Source: Porphyrobacter sp.
Lineage (GTDB): Bacteria; Pseudomonadota; Alphaproteobacteria; Sphingomonadales; Sphingomonadaceae
Assembly: GCA_021732945.1 (NCBI GenBank)
Contig: JAKFWB010000130.1
Coordinates: forward strand, 1-5,372
Length of the DNA stretch: 5,372 nucleotides
Direction: 5' to 3'
A model generated the notes under the pieces. The model was not told the origin of the DNA and did not search any database. It saw only the letters and a list, made by a program, of their open reading frames with translations. Position numbers and translations under genes: made by a program. Positions 5,334 through 5,372 of the stretch are shown here, piece by piece. The first letter of the stretch is position 1; each line of letters starts with the position of its first letter.

Positions 5334-5372
5334 GCGGGGCCTCGCCGTCCGCGAAATCCTCGGTTAGCATCC

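Overview
The window looks like a chromosomal piece of a GC-rich bacterium, most likely an alphaproteobacterium. The evidence is the strongly G/C-biased third codon positions in the left part, a tRNA-Gln gene with an encoded CCA end, and an integrase N-terminal type (YYFR ... EIVVSLAIRNYRDSEAHRA) that I associate mainly with Alphaproteobacteria. The taxonomic call is an inference from style, not from a marker gene.

Left part (1-2588, minus strand): a tight three-gene unit, in transcription order an NAD-dependent epimerase/dehydratase-like SDR (2588-1647), an FAD-dependent amine-oxidase-fold oxidoreductase (1644-334), and a GtrA-like polytopic membrane protein that runs off the left edge (323-1). 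Spacings are 2 and 10 bases. This combination is typical of surface-glycan or lipid-linked-sugar loci: soluble redox/epimerase enzymes modify a sugar or polyprenyl-linked intermediate, and GtrA-type proteins are thought to help move lipid-linked sugars across the inner membrane. The exact substrate cannot be read from the sequence.

Middle part (about 2740-4790, plus strand): a visibly AT-richer accessory segment with three closely spaced genes I do not recognise. They encode a 360-aa protein with a central hydrophobic stretch followed by a charged helix and a Pro-rich tail, a 63-aa two-helix membrane protein, and a 179-aa exported protein with six cysteines. A promoter-like site and a strong ribosome binding site with a TTG start precede the first gene. 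Together they look like one envelope-associated operon of unknown function.

Right part (4791-5372): about 100 bases from the 3' end of an intact tRNA-Gln(CUG) gene (5278-5205, minus strand) is a decayed N-terminal fragment of a tyrosine-recombinase-type integrase (about 5105-4824, minus strand) without a start codon and without a catalytic domain. The tRNA has its own good promoter at 5333-5305. The simplest reading is that the middle three-gene cassette is cargo of an old genomic island that entered at the 3' end of tRNA-Gln(CUG), whose integrase has since been lost and which is now fixed between the tRNA and the glycan genes.
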